DNA from: Scytonema sp. RU_4_4
Lineage (GTDB): Bacteria > Cyanobacteriota > Cyanobacteriia > Cyanobacteriales > Nostocaceae
Length of the DNA: 48,927 nt
Direction of reading: 5' to 3'
Assembly (NCBI GenBank): GCA_012031965.1
Contig: JAAUSC010000026.1
Coordinates: 1-48,927 of the forward strand
Part shown: positions 1 to 9,103 of the stretch, in pieces
Position numbering within the stretch: the stretch's first letter is position 1
How the letters are laid out: each line of letters starts with the position of its first letter
The notes under the pieces: generated by a model
Database searches by the model: none
What the model was told of the DNA's origin: nothing
The model's input: the letters and a program-made list of their open reading frames with translations, nothing else
Made by a program: the position numbers and the translations under genes

Positions 1-140
1 TCGCCTACGGAGGAGCCAGTGCGGTCTTGGGGGAGCCCAGTGCGTTGCGGAGGTTCCCTCCGTTGTAGCATCTGGCGTGTCTCCCCAAGTAGAGCATCTG
101 GCGTTGGAAACCCTCCTGCAGCGCTGTCTCACCGCAAAGC
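1..140. repeat. Dispersed GC-rich repeat block at left edge
   Basis: The stretch is richer in G and C than its surroundings and holds no credible gene. The phrase GCATCTGGCGT occurs twice (near 68 and 98), and CCAGTGCG also recurs. Mixed fragments of this kind fill intergenic regions of filamentous cyanobacteria. From about 140 to 236 I see nothing further. The window edge may cut a gene to the left. Confidence 0.5.
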
Positions 141-236
141 GTCTACAGTATGACAGACATATTTTTTTATAAGTGATTAAGCGGACTTGATATTACCCGC
201 TGAAAAATCCAACATTCATAACAATTTTATGTTCTT

Positions 237-1463
237 TTATCGGGTAATGCGGAGGATTTTGTCCTGCTGTGACGGACAATTCCCTCGCCCATCGCAGTTA
301 CTGGTTGTTACGTACAACTCCCCGTCTGGTCCCATAATTGCATCTCGAAGTCGTCCGTGTTTACCCTGTAAATACACCTCATGACGCTCAATTTGTTGGG
401 GAGACTGTGGATTGAAGGCGACACGCTGCAAGTGTTCGGAGCGGAGAGTGGGAATGATTAAGCTACCCTTCCACTCAGGGATAGAATTTCCAGTATAAAT
501 TGCTGCTCCGCCTGGAGGTAGAGCTTGACGCCAAACAATGGACGGAGTAACAAGTCCTTTCCTTGATTCGCAACGGTAGATGGTAGGCCAGCCGAGGTTA
601 TCGCCTGCTCTTGCTACACTGACTTTATCGTGACCGCTTCTGCCCAACTCGCCACTAGGACCGTGGTCTGTTACCCACAGTGTCGATTCATCGCGCCAAT
701 CAAACCCCTGGGTGTTGCGAATACCAGTGATATATACGGGATTTTTCTCAAACGGATTGTCTTGCGGTACTTGTCCGTCAGGTGTTAAGCGTAGAATTTT
801 ACCAGCAAGGCTATTAACATCCTGGGAACTTTGCGGTTCTCTTGCATCACCAGTTCCAATGTAGAGCATTCCATCAGGACCGAAGCGGATGCGACCACCG
901 TTGTGAAATTGCGCTACGGGAATATTGTCGAGAATTATCCTATCTGACGAAGCACTCAGTCCATTCTGGGATAGTCGCCATCGTTCGACGCGATTAGCCT
1001 GCGACCCATTTCTATCAGCAGTGTAGTAAACGTAGAAAAGTCGGTTGTCGGCAAAGTTTGGATGAGTAGCAATGCCAAGTAAACCATCTTCGCCACTCTC
1101 TGTAACATTAATAGTGGCTACTGGTTTTTGAATAAGTTTACCACCCCGCACGAGGCGAACTCGTCCAGGTCGTTCAGTCACTAACATATCTTGATTTGGC
1201 AGAAAAGCAATTCCCCAAGGAACTTCAAGACCTGTCACCACTTCTTCAACCCGCACGTTTACCCGTCCTTGTGAACCAAAGCCATTTTTCACTAGAGTAC
1301 ACGCTTGACTCTTGGTAGAAGTTTGTTGACTGACTTGTTCAGTTGTTTGTGTTTCTTGATTGTTAGCGTTTGCGGACTCAGATGTTAGTGAGGTGCAAGA
1401 AGAGATTCCCAAGCATACCATGCCAACCAGTAATTTTCCTGCAAGAATTCTTGTCAGGTTCAT
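237..1463 (-). CDS. PQQ-dependent sugar dehydrogenase-like lipoprotein
   Basis: A soluble aldose sugar dehydrogenase (YliI/GdhB-type six-bladed propeller) of about 408 residues. Family members oxidise sugars in the periplasm with PQQ. Visible features are a short signal peptide ending in a lipobox (ISSC), then VVTGLEVPWGIAFLPNQDML, the FHNGGRIRFGPDG segment and GIRNTQGFDW, all typical of this propeller. I prefer the ATG at 1463 over the TTG at 1478 because GGAG lies 9 nt upstream of it. The protein is probably an outer-surface or periplasmic lipoprotein. Whether this strain makes PQQ cannot be told here; the true cofactor and substrate are uncertain. It stands alone on the minus strand, followed by a repeat block. 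Confidence 0.85.
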   Translation of the reverse strand: MNLTRILAGKLLVGMVCLGISSCTSLTSESANANNQETQTTEQVSQQTSTKSQACTLVKNGFGSQGRVNVRVEEVVTGLEVPWGIAFLPNQDMLVTERPGRVRLVRGGKLIQKPVATINVTESGEDGLLGIATHPNFADNRLFYVYYTADRNGSQANRVERWRLSQNGLSASSDRIILDNIPVAQFHNGGRIRFGPDGMLYIGTGDAREPQSSQDVNSLAGKILRLTPDGQVPQDNPFEKNPVYITGIRNTQGFDWRDESTLWVTDHGPSGELGRSGHDKVSVARAGDNLGWPTIYRCESRKGLVTPSIVWRQALPPGGAAIYTGNSIPEWKGSLIIPTLRSEHLQRVAFNPQSPQQIERHEVYLQGKHGRLRDAIMGPDGELYVTTSNCDGRGNCPSQQDKILRITR

Positions 1464-1587
1464 GATAATTTTCTCCAAAAAATTGCTATTTGCATGGTCT
1501 TTGAAATTGCTAAATGATTAAGTCCCGTTAGTATTTTAAGCCGCTACACCTAACGGCCAGCATTGTTGTTGTCAGATGCATTTACAT

Positions 1588-1758
1588 TCACTTGTTGTGT
1601 CGGTACCGCTCCCGTTGCTCATCGTGCTCAGATTCTTTGGCGATCGCAGTAATCTTATGCATTGGAAAGTCAGCATCTCTAAGCTCGTTGAGTGCTCGTA
1701 AAGCACTTTGACGACTGGGAAATATACCAAGAGCGTGTTTGAGTTGATTGAAAGCCAT
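1588..1758 (-). pseudogene. Truncated general-stress-protein (YflT/GsiB-like) N-terminus
   Basis: Only 56 residues from the ATG at 1758 (a TTG lies 12 nt upstream; GAGAG gives a weak ribosome site). The core HALGIFPSRQSALRALNELR, then DADFPMHKITAIAKES, is the N-terminal motif of the general stress protein 17M-like family. In the cyanobacterial members I recall, a much longer tail follows. Here the frame stops soon after a charged stretch, so I read it as a truncated copy. A functional mini-protein cannot be excluded. It sits in a run of damaged genes (1.6-5.1 kb). Confidence 0.5.
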
Positions 1759-2034
1759 TTTGTCTCTCAAAAATTACTGAATAAGTATGCAAAACTATTC
1801 CCAAATCACTTCATGAATGTTTCTATGCAAGCAAACTCCCAGTAGGCTAAAAGTTAACATGGGATATATCTCCACTTTGTGATCGCGTGAGTTTTGCATC
1901 ACCTGTCCCCAGGCTGATATTGCTACTCACCATCCTAATTTCTACAAGATATTTCTAAGTTAATTTCAAGTGGCTCAATATAGATTTGAGGGAGATACTT
2001 AAGAAAATATTTTAATAAGGCTTTTAGCAGTGCC

Positions 2035-2241
2035 TTACCTCACAGTTGCTAACCCAAGCCAACGAGCAACGGGAGCTAATGAAAAACCTTGTATCAGAAC
2101 TGAAACAAGGACGATAAAGAACACAACATTAAAAAGTTGATCGGCACCCTCAATGTTAGCAATAACGGGAAAAGTTGCTAGCACAATCGGGACTGCGCCC
2201 CGTAGTCCAGTCAGTATACAGTGATGAAACTCTTTGCACAC
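2035..2241 (-). pseudogene. Fragment of NhaP-type Na+/H+ (K+/H+) antiporter
   Basis: About 68 residues carrying the signature [18 protein letters not shown], then a further hydrophobic segment and VARWLGL. This matches the last membrane segments of CPA1/NhaP2 antiporters. The parent proteins have some ten membrane segments before this point and a cytoplasmic TrkA_C-like tail after it, and both are missing. No matching frame is visible on either side. It is therefore a relic, not a gene. The spaces beside it (1759-2034 and 2242-2438) hold only short palindromes such as GCTACgctaGTAGC. Confidence 0.75.
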
Positions 2242-2438
2242 TCACCTTTTGGGCGATTGTTGAAAAGCTACGCTAGTAGCGTCATTGTCTGCTGCAAAAT
2301 CCTAAATCTAAAATTTTAAATTCGGGCATTGTCATTGGCTGTGATAGAGGACAGAATAACCTTGCGGTCGTAGCTCCCAAAAATGGATTTGGCAAGTTTT
2401 TTAGCGGGAAAGAAGTTATGTATGCATCGTCGGAAGCG

Positions 2439-3903
2439 TCAACGATGAATAATTTTATGAATTTGGTTCGCTTCCTCTAAGATTTTTTCAACTCCTCCAT
2501 CAGCAATGCCTTTGACATAGTTAATTTTGATTTCTTCTAGCATATCGATAAGTAAAGATTGAAATTCCTGAATGTTATGCTTTTTCTGTAACTCCATCTC
2601 TAACACATCGCGAAAGTTTGTAATGAGACGAGAGGTAAGTTTTGCTGCAACTGGGTCTGACAGTGCCTTGACTAGGTTGTTATAGGCTGATTGAGATAAG
2701 TCACGAGCTAACTTTTCTGTTAGTTGATTAGGTAAGTGATTTAGACCGGGTATATTCTGTATGTGTTGGTAAACCGGAGATTCGTTAAAGGTGCTTGCAA
2801 TACTGTGATGCATCAAGGCTTCTATGTCAGGCTGGACTTGAGGTAAAACATCATAGACACTAACGTTGACTAAGCGAGTAGCTATAGCTTTTACTTCGTT
2901 TGTTTCATTAACTTGAACGTAAGGTTTGCGTGTTTCAGGATGAAATAACCAGCGTACCAACTCACCCTGGCGAATCGCATCCTGCATCTGGTCAATCACT
3001 TGAATACCTACCATTTCCGTGATTTCCTCAGCAAAACTCACTGTCAAGTCATGATTGAGTTGCGATAAGCCGGAGGCTTGACGCTGAGTCCCAAGGGGAC
3101 ACGCTGCGCGAACGCGTATCGCAAAGGCTCAAGATTTAGTAAATCGGCTTGGTAAAGACGAATAGTTACTGGAATCACTCGTAGCCAACGCCAGAAGGGA
3201 AGTAATAAAAATAAATCGTACCATCGTCGCAGCATGGCTTCTAACCAATTTAACGAGGGATTGCGACGACTGATATAAAAAGTACGTGCCAAAAATTCTA
3301 GGGCAAAAATAATTACAAAGGTAAGTCAATCAGCCAGAAACGATTGATAAAATTACCAAACTTAGCAATATCGCGATAGTAGTTACTATTAATTAGAGGT
3401 TGAATTTGAAAATTAAAAAAGTTGATTTCTGATTGCCAACCCATTTGAGACAAATAAGCTTGACTCCAAAAACTAGTAAAGGCATCTCTGGCAGATTGTT
3501 CATTTGTACGCAAGCGTATTTCATTTTTAATTTTTGCTAAAGCACTACTTTTATTAGCGACATCAAACGGATTGTCCCCAATCATGCGGTGACTGAGGAG
3601 ACGTAATTCACCAAGCAAACTTTCTGCTTGGGGTGAGCGCAAACCAGTTTGTAAAACTTGTTCTTCTAATTCTGTAACCTTGTTGAGATAGTTTTGCGTT
3701 TCTGGGTGGGGTTGAATGCCCTTAATTGGATCGTACAGTTGAGTGACATTTGGCAATACTTGTAGATAGAAATCACGCCAAGATATATAGGTCAAATCAA
3801 AGAAGACTAAACATAAGTTGAGCAATGCTAGGATGGCAATTAATCGTTCAAACCAGCGGTTGCGATGAACAGGAGATTTTCTTATATCTGTTTTGGATGT
3901 CAT
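2439..3903 (-). pseudogene. Conserved membrane protein of unknown function, broken twice
   Basis: One gene of about 470-490 codons is split into three frames. The first part (3903-3313) has a membrane segment near residues 18-38 (LIAILALLNLCLVFFDLTYI) and ends FWLIDLPL-stop. The second part continues in another frame with VIIFALEFLARTFYISRR and a hydrophobic FLLLPFWRWLRVIPVTIRLY. The third (to 2439) is soluble and helical (EEITEMVGIQVIDQMQ). Restoring one T near 3318 joins parts one and two as DLPFVIIF. Deleting the 65-bp repeat at 3060-3124 joins parts two and three in frame. I recall similar proteins in other cyanobacteria but know no function. The T loss could be a sequencing error; the repeat insertion cannot. 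Confidence 0.75.
3060..3124. repeat. 65-bp palindromic dispersed repeat inside a gene
   Basis: The unit is bounded by an exact 8-bp inverted repeat, TTGCGATA at the left and TATCGCAA at the right. Its core carries GCGCAGCGTGTCCC (minus strand), which recurs at 42194-42207. It resembles the small dispersed repeats known from Nostoc-type genomes. Its 65 bp (not a multiple of three) break the host reading frame, and exact removal restores it. Confidence 0.75.
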
Positions 3904-3918
3904 GATTTGAAAATTTCT

Positions 3919-5121
3919 TTATTCCATATTAAAACTAATTAATTCTAAATGACTAGGATTTGAGATTATCTCTTTTGCTACTAAAAAACCAGCTATAGTC
4001 CAGATTTGATACTTCCTTGCTTCCTTGCCAATTAATCGACCATTCTTACCATCGTAGTATTCTGACCATTCATCCTTAAATAATCGAGTTTCCGCAATAT
4101 CAATAGCTTTGTGGGCAATCTCTATGCGATTTATTTTTTGCGCTGCTGCTGTTAGTAACCACAGTAAAACTGGCCAATTACCACCATTGTGATAAGACCA
4201 AGGAATATTTTTTGGGTCGCACCCCGTGATGATTTGCCACTCTCTGCCCTCTAGCGCTGGAAAACAGATTTTCATTGGCATATATCCAACTAAATCGTTC
4301 CAACGTTGTTCGATTAAATTCATAATGCTTTGAGATTCTTGCTCACTGGCTAAAGAGGTGATGATAGCCATTAAATTTCCCAAAGTAAAGAAACGAAAAT
4401 CCATACGTCCAGAACCGAGATTACCCGCTAGATAACCGCCAGTATCTGGTAGCCATTCCGTCAACCAAGCTGGAATTGAATCAGCATAAATATTGAATCT
4501 ATTTGCTACTTCTTTGCCAAATTCATCGCCTTTAAAGCGATAAATTTCATTTAAGCGATTGGGGTCAATCCAGTAATATTCTCGCAGATGATAGGTAAGA
4601 GGTACTAAACGTTGATTTACATTATGAATGCACTCAGCGTTATCATTGTTTGGCAGAAGAAGTTCCCTAGCCGCACGTAAGGCAGCATAAAACAGCACCT
4701 GAATTTCTAGAGGATGTTCGTAAACACCCATACGACGGTCAATCATAAAAGCGCCATCGGGAACCAACATCGTTGGATACATAGCAAACCGATGGACAAG
4801 ACACATTTCCAAAATTAACTTGATTCCCTGTTGAAATTCGGTTTGGTGAGCAAGTGAGATATCGCCTGTGGCTTTCACATAAGCTCGTAGTAAAATAATC
4901 CACCACAAGCAAGAATCAATAGGTGGAACTCTGGCGATCGCGTGTTCCCCAAAATCAGCAGTCAGATACTCTTCGCCATCTTTTGATATTACTTTAAAAC
5001 TGGCTGGCATTAGTCCTGGTCCCGGCTGAAAACAGTCCATTTGCGGCTCATGACTCTGCAAAGCGAGAGTTTCTATCAAGAAATTGCGTACAATCTCTGG
5101 TTTACCGCTAACTATTGGTTT
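3919..5121 (-). pseudogene. Alkaline/neutral invertase (GH100), 5' end missing
   Basis: A sucrose-splitting GH100 invertase. Readable segments are [101 protein letters not shown] and [12 protein letters not shown], running to the family's normal C-terminus. The frame is open upstream only to a stop at 5122-5124. It reads [10 protein letters not shown] before the TTG at 5079, which belongs to the middle of the family's N-terminal region. Roughly 70-80 residues of the usual 460-480 are therefore absent and no ATG is present. The next gene begins at 5572, with its stop at 5135. I read this as a 5' deletion; residual expression from TTG would give an incomplete barrel. Confidence 0.8.
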
Positions 5122-5134
5122 TTAAATTGCGTAT

Positions 5135-5572
5135 CTATTTGACTTGTTCAGATCGCACTTTCAAAGCACGGTTCATTTCTTCAAAACCTTGGCGTGTGTT
5201 TGTATCAAGTTGATTTGCAAATAACGGAACAAGTAACCCTCTAAAAATTTCTCTTTGGATTAAGCGAGTACGATTTCTTTCCAGCGATTCAATCACGAAA
5301 ATGTGTTCGCCATCAAACAGCCCTGGTATGAGAAAATGCCCCAACCAGCATAATTCTCGATTTGGTATAGCTTTAAGAACTGTCGGTTTAAAAGTTATCT
5401 CATTTTTTCCTGGAGGCTGAATGTGTACTTCCAGATGAGACCCTTCCCGAACCTCTCCATTGATTCGACGTATAAAGGGATTCCATGTTGAAAAACTCTC
5501 AAAATTGGTGAGTATTTTCCAAACCTGATCACGCGGTGCTTGAATCTCGATTTCTGTGTATATTTCTTTCAT
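5135..5572 (-). CDS. SRPBCC (START-like) domain protein
   Basis: A 145-residue protein of the polyketide cyclase/SRPBCC fold, which forms a cavity for small hydrophobic ligands. Typical marks are the opening IEIQAPRDQVWKILTNFESF with STWNPF soon after, the middle GSHLEVHIQPPGK, and a C-terminal amphipathic helix (RQGFEEMNRALKVRSEQ). There is no signal peptide, so it is probably cytoplasmic. It is the last gene of the minus-strand run sod > ferric reductase > DUF2459 > SRPBCC, with gaps of 14-66 nt, so co-transcription is likely. The ligand cannot be inferred. Confidence 0.8.
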   Translation of the reverse strand: MKEIYTEIEIQAPRDQVWKILTNFESFSTWNPFIRRINGEVREGSHLEVHIQPPGKNEITFKPTVLKAIPNRELCWLGHFLIPGLFDGEHIFVIESLERNRTRLIQREIFRGLLVPLFANQLDTNTRQGFEEMNRALKVRSEQVK

Positions 5573-5638
5573 AATTGATTGTTAAGATGTTTTTTTGGCT
5601 GAAAAATAGACATTTTATTCTTGAATAAAATGTTAATT

Positions 5639-6226
5639 TTATAGATGTTTAACCTGAAAACTTGCCCACATAATAAAGCCATGAATTCGGCATTCCAAAT
5701 CTTGTAGCCATCCAACTAGTTCGTGATTGCTATTGTGTAACAAGGTATAGTCTTGGTCATCTTGGACTAAGGTTAAACCTGTTTGTGAATTTTCGATGCT
5801 CGTTTCAATATTGCGATTAAAACGTTCATCTAATAATTTCAGCAGCTGTGTGACTTTGGCTTGCGCTACTTCTAAACTTAATAGGGTGTAATCTTTCTGT
5901 TGAATGATTTGCTGAAGTTCAGTAATATTGCGAAATTTTCGCCGACCGAGGGTCCCTTGAGTTGGTACCAAAAGTGCCGCTACCCCATTTCTCAAGTCCT
6001 GCTGATTTAGCGCAAAATAATTCCAATCACCGTAAGCATACTGAATTAATTCACCGTTACCACTGGGTAACACCAGTCTAGAATGCCAGCCGTGATCTGT
6101 GATATAGATAGCGATAGGCTCGGCAGGGTCAGCAGGGGGTACGATGGTTGCTGGAGACAACATCCAAACCAACAAGATAGAAGCAATTACTACTGAAGCA
6201 AATTTGGCAATGCGGCATAAACGCAT
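5639..6226 (-). CDS. DUF2459 (TIGR02117) protein with N-terminal anchor
   Basis: A 195-residue protein. An N-terminal hydrophobic segment (VVIASILLVWMLSP) is a membrane anchor or signal. It is followed by AIYITDHGWHSRLVLP, YAYGDWNYFALN, and a C-terminal LLHNSNHELVGWLQDLECRI. These match DUF2459, a family first noted near urease genes, with conserved His, Asn and Trp residues that suggest an enzyme. The biochemical function is not known to me. The active part should lie outside the cytoplasmic membrane. It sits 42 nt downstream of the ferric-reductase-like gene in the same run. No urease gene is in the window. Confidence 0.8.
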   Translation of the reverse strand: MRLCRIAKFASVVIASILLVWMLSPATIVPPADPAEPIAIYITDHGWHSRLVLPSGNGELIQYAYGDWNYFALNQQDLRNGVAALLVPTQGTLGRRKFRNITELQQIIQQKDYTLLSLEVAQAKVTQLLKLLDERFNRNIETSIENSQTGLTLVQDDQDYTLLHNSNHELVGWLQDLECRIHGFIMWASFQVKHL

Positions 6227-6268
6227 AGCTGACGCGTGATGCTATAAAGCATCAACCTGTAAATTGAG

Positions 6269-7612
6269 TTAAACAAGGTTATAGTGTTCCATATGAACGT
6301 TGGTGACAGGTACTTCCAATTCGTGTAAAGCTTTCTCCACTTGATCCATCATTTTGGGTGCAGCACAAATGAAGTAATTTCGAGTTGCAGGACGCTTAGG
6401 AATGTAGCGTTTCAGCAGTTCCTTATCAACATATCCACTTTCTCCTGACCAATCCTCCGGAGGTTCTCTAAGAACGTGGATAACTGTCAGGTCTAATTTG
6501 TCTTTTAAAGCCTCAATTTCTTCTCGGTAAGTTACGTCTTCCCAAGTCTTATTCGCATAAATTAACAGTAGAGGGCGCTCATCTTTACGTTCCGCTAAGG
6601 TAACAAGCATACTCATAATTGGTGTGATGCCGATACCTCCGGCAATAAAGACAAATCCTGCGGTATTCTCATAGCGGTCTGTGGTGAAAACTCCGTAGGG
6701 ACCGTCAAGGAAGGCTTTAGTGCCAGGTTTGACATCTTTGATCGTGTTTGTGAAGTCCCCTAAAGCCTTGATGCCAAACTCAATGCGTTCGAGATGTTCT
6801 GCACTGGAAGCAAAAGAAAATGGATGTTCCCGCATTCTAAACGGCGAGATTTCCAGAGTGAGCCAAGCAAATTGACCTGGTTGGAAATGTATTACCTCGT
6901 GTCCTCTGGGACGCAAAACCAAATTCCAGACATTGCCCCGTTGGGGGATGGCTGCTTCCACTAGGTAAGGTTTTTTCAGCATAAAGTAGGGTTTGACCAG
7001 GCGGACGTAAATCAACAACCACAAAGCAGCTAGTGCAATACCAGTCCAGATAACGCCCTTCCAGAACAAGCTGAGGTAATTACCCACACCCAAGGCGTGT
7101 CCTAAACCAAATGCCATGATCACAACTGCTAAGATGCCATGAGCTATACGCCAAGGTTCGTAGGGGATATTAAGCTGTTTTCGCCAAACAGAGGTGATAA
7201 TAATCGCAATTAGCGCCAAAGTAGCAATAACTGCTGCTCTAGCTCGCCACGGGGCTTGGATAAAATTTAATAATTGCAGTGTCTCTGGGTTATTAATGAA
7301 TACAATTATGGGATGAACAAGAATAAAAAAGAACGCAACTATCGAGGTGTAGCTGTGAAACTGAAGAATTAGGTCAACACCATATGAGGCTTCGATGCGG
7401 TTGATGCGGGCAGTCAAGGCAAATTGCATTGCCATCATTGCTAAACCAATGAAACCCAAAGCAGCGGAAAATTCCAGCCAAAAACTACGTTCATCACTTG
7501 GTGTAGGCGGGTATAAAAGTAGTATCAATAGGGGTAATAGGATAATCACAAGATATGCACCTATCCAAGATGCCCCTATGATCACGGGATTTTTCATCAA
7601 TAAACTTCTCAT
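6269..7612 (-). CDS. Ferric-reductase-like flavocytochrome (FRE/NOX-type)
   Basis: A 447-residue membrane flavoprotein. Residues 1-205 hold about six membrane segments of the ferric-reductase-like domain, with paired histidines suited to haem (LQFHSYTS, FILVHPII, AHGILAVV, GLGHALG). Residues 220-447 form a ferredoxin-reductase-type module: HPFSFASS for FAD, then GGIGITPIMSML and YFICAAPKMMDQ for NAD(P)H. It should move electrons from cytosolic NAD(P)H through haem to an outer acceptor such as Fe(III) or oxygen. The ATG at 7612 has AGGAGG 9 nt upstream. That site lies in the 13-nt gap after the superoxide dismutase stop, which supports coupling of a dismutase with a possible superoxide-producing or metal-reducing enzyme. 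Confidence 0.85.
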   Translation of the reverse strand: MRSLLMKNPVIIGASWIGAYLVIILLPLLILLLYPPTPSDERSFWLEFSAALGFIGLAMMAMQFALTARINRIEASYGVDLILQFHSYTSIVAFFFILVHPIIVFINNPETLQLLNFIQAPWRARAAVIATLALIAIIITSVWRKQLNIPYEPWRIAHGILAVVIMAFGLGHALGVGNYLSLFWKGVIWTGIALAALWLLIYVRLVKPYFMLKKPYLVEAAIPQRGNVWNLVLRPRGHEVIHFQPGQFAWLTLEISPFRMREHPFSFASSAEHLERIEFGIKALGDFTNTIKDVKPGTKAFLDGPYGVFTTDRYENTAGFVFIAGGIGITPIMSMLVTLAERKDERPLLLIYANKTWEDVTYREEIEALKDKLDLTVIHVLREPPEDWSGESGYVDKELLKRYIPKRPATRNYFICAAPKMMDQVEKALHELEVPVTNVHMEHYNLV

Positions 7613-7625
7613 AGGCGCAGACCTC

Positions 7626-8453
7626 CTAACCTTGTTGTTGCGATACAGCTTGCAATCGCCTGTTGATTTCCGACCAGTTCACCACATTCCACCAGTTGTT
7701 TAGATACTCAGCGCGGCGATTCTGATATCTGAGGTAATATGCATGTTCCCACACGTCGTTACCCATGATTGGATACAAACCGTCCATGATTGGGCTATCT
7801 TGATTAGGTGTGGTAGCAATCTGGAGTTGACCTTGTTCGTTACGCACTAACCAAACCCATCCACTACCAAACCTGTCTTCACCTTCTTCATTAAACTGTT
7901 TTCTAAAGGCATCAAAACTACCAAAGGTTTGATTTATTTGTTGAGCTATTTCTCCCGTTGGTTCTCCGCCACCGTTGGGACTCATAATTTGCCAGAAAAT
8001 TGTGTGATTCAGATGACCGCCACCGTTGTTGCGTACCGTCTCCCGAATATCCTCTGGTATACTATTCAAGTCGCGCAGCATTGCTTCTACACTTCTGTTT
8101 TGCAGTTCAGGATGCTTTTGCAATGCTTCGTTGAGGTTTTCAACGTATGTAGCATGGTGTCTGTCATGATGCAGTTTCATCGTTTCTGCATCAATGGCTT
8201 TTTCTAGCGCGTCATAAGCGAATGGTAATTTTGGTAGTTGTGCAGGAGAAGCACTCAGTTCCCTGTCAGGATATGCTACTGGGGGAAACAAGGTGTTAGC
8301 AAGAGTTGCCTCTGTTGCGGGTGTTGCGGTTGGTGTTGCCGTGGGAGTTGGTGAGTCTGCGATTGGTACTCTTTGACAAGCAAATAGCACAGACACCAGA
8401 AAAACTCCTGTTAGCAACAGAACAAACTGTTGTCGCAAAAATTTTATGATCAT
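7626..8453 (-). CDS. Membrane-anchored superoxide dismutase (Fe/Mn family)
   Basis: Converts superoxide to peroxide and oxygen. The N-terminus is a lipoprotein signal ([10 protein letters not shown] lipobox), then a Thr/Pro/Ala-rich linker ([17 protein letters not shown]), then the catalytic domain. The four metal ligands are visible: His in [12 protein letters not shown], His in HLNHTIFW, and Asp and His in [23 protein letters not shown] resembles the Mn rather than the Fe group, but that is inference. Membrane-tethered MnSOD is known in heterocystous cyanobacteria. I prefer the ATG at 8453 over the TTG at 8474. It is the first gene of a probable four-gene operon. Confidence 0.9.
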   Translation of the reverse strand: MIIKFLRQQFVLLLTGVFLVSVLFACQRVPIADSPTPTATPTATPATEATLANTLFPPVAYPDRELSASPAQLPKLPFAYDALEKAIDAETMKLHHDRHHATYVENLNEALQKHPELQNRSVEAMLRDLNSIPEDIRETVRNNGGGHLNHTIFWQIMSPNGGGEPTGEIAQQINQTFGSFDAFRKQFNEEGEDRFGSGWVWLVRNEQGQLQIATTPNQDSPIMDGLYPIMGNDVWEHAYYLRYQNRRAEYLNNWWNVVNWSEINRRLQAVSQQQG

Positions 8454-8528
8454 AGGTTTTTGCCCCAAAATCAAAGGCTTATGCTTCGTCTTTATTAGTG
8501 ATTACAAATGGAATACTCGCTTTTTTTA

Positions 8529-8879
8529 TTAGGTAAGCGGTGCTATGAGTCTCAAGAGAATAGAGTTAATAATTGCCAAAGCGATTGAGCCAAGCAAAGC
8601 GCTCCAAAAACCGTATCTTAAGCGAAAACCAGGAACTATAGCAGCTGATAACCCAAAGATAATTGAATTTAGAACAAAGAAGAATAAGCCTATGGTAATG
8701 ATAATGAATGGCAAGGTAAAAAAGGTTAAAGTGGGAAGTAAAAGCGCATTCAATATTCCAAAAACTGCGGCGGTAATTAACGCTTTCCCAAAGCTGTCTA
8801 TTTCCACTCCTATTGGTAGTCTAGAAATAATCAAAAAGCTGATAGCTGTTACTAACCAAGTAATTATCAACCCAACCAT
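8529..8879 (-). CDS. Phage-holin-family / PF04020 small membrane protein
   Basis: A 116-residue protein with four hydrophobic segments and little else: LIITWLVTAISFLIISRLP, FGILNALLLPTLTFFTLP, a third ending FFFVLNSIIFGLSAAIVPG, and a last one ending ILLRLIAP. This is the 'mycobacterial 4 TMS phage holin IV' family (PF04020), which is common in bacterial chromosomes. The name comes from similarity and does not imply phage lysis. AAGGAG lies just before the ATG. The function is unknown. The gene stands alone. Confidence 0.85.
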   Translation of the reverse strand: MVGLIITWLVTAISFLIISRLPIGVEIDSFGKALITAAVFGILNALLLPTLTFFTLPFIIITIGLFFFVLNSIIFGLSAAIVPGFRLRYGFWSALLGSIALAIINSILLRLIAPLT

Positions 8880-9103
8880 AAGAAAAACTCCTTATCAGTA
8901 ACATTTCGATCTCGGTCGAGTAGGACGATATTTTTAGTGTTTGCGATAAATGTGAATAGAAAGTGACAGCGTTACCACGCTGTCACCAAGTTCATACAAA
9001 TTCGCTAAAATTTGGCTTAACTAGCTAGCTACCTGGAATTTATCATCCCTCTTTAGTGGTAAGTATGAAAGGCAAGCCAACATGGAAATGTAACGACAAA
9101 TAT

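Noticed and set aside
8529-8879. Prophage remnant, from the holin-family name
   Set aside because: The family is common in chromosomes and no phage genes are nearby.
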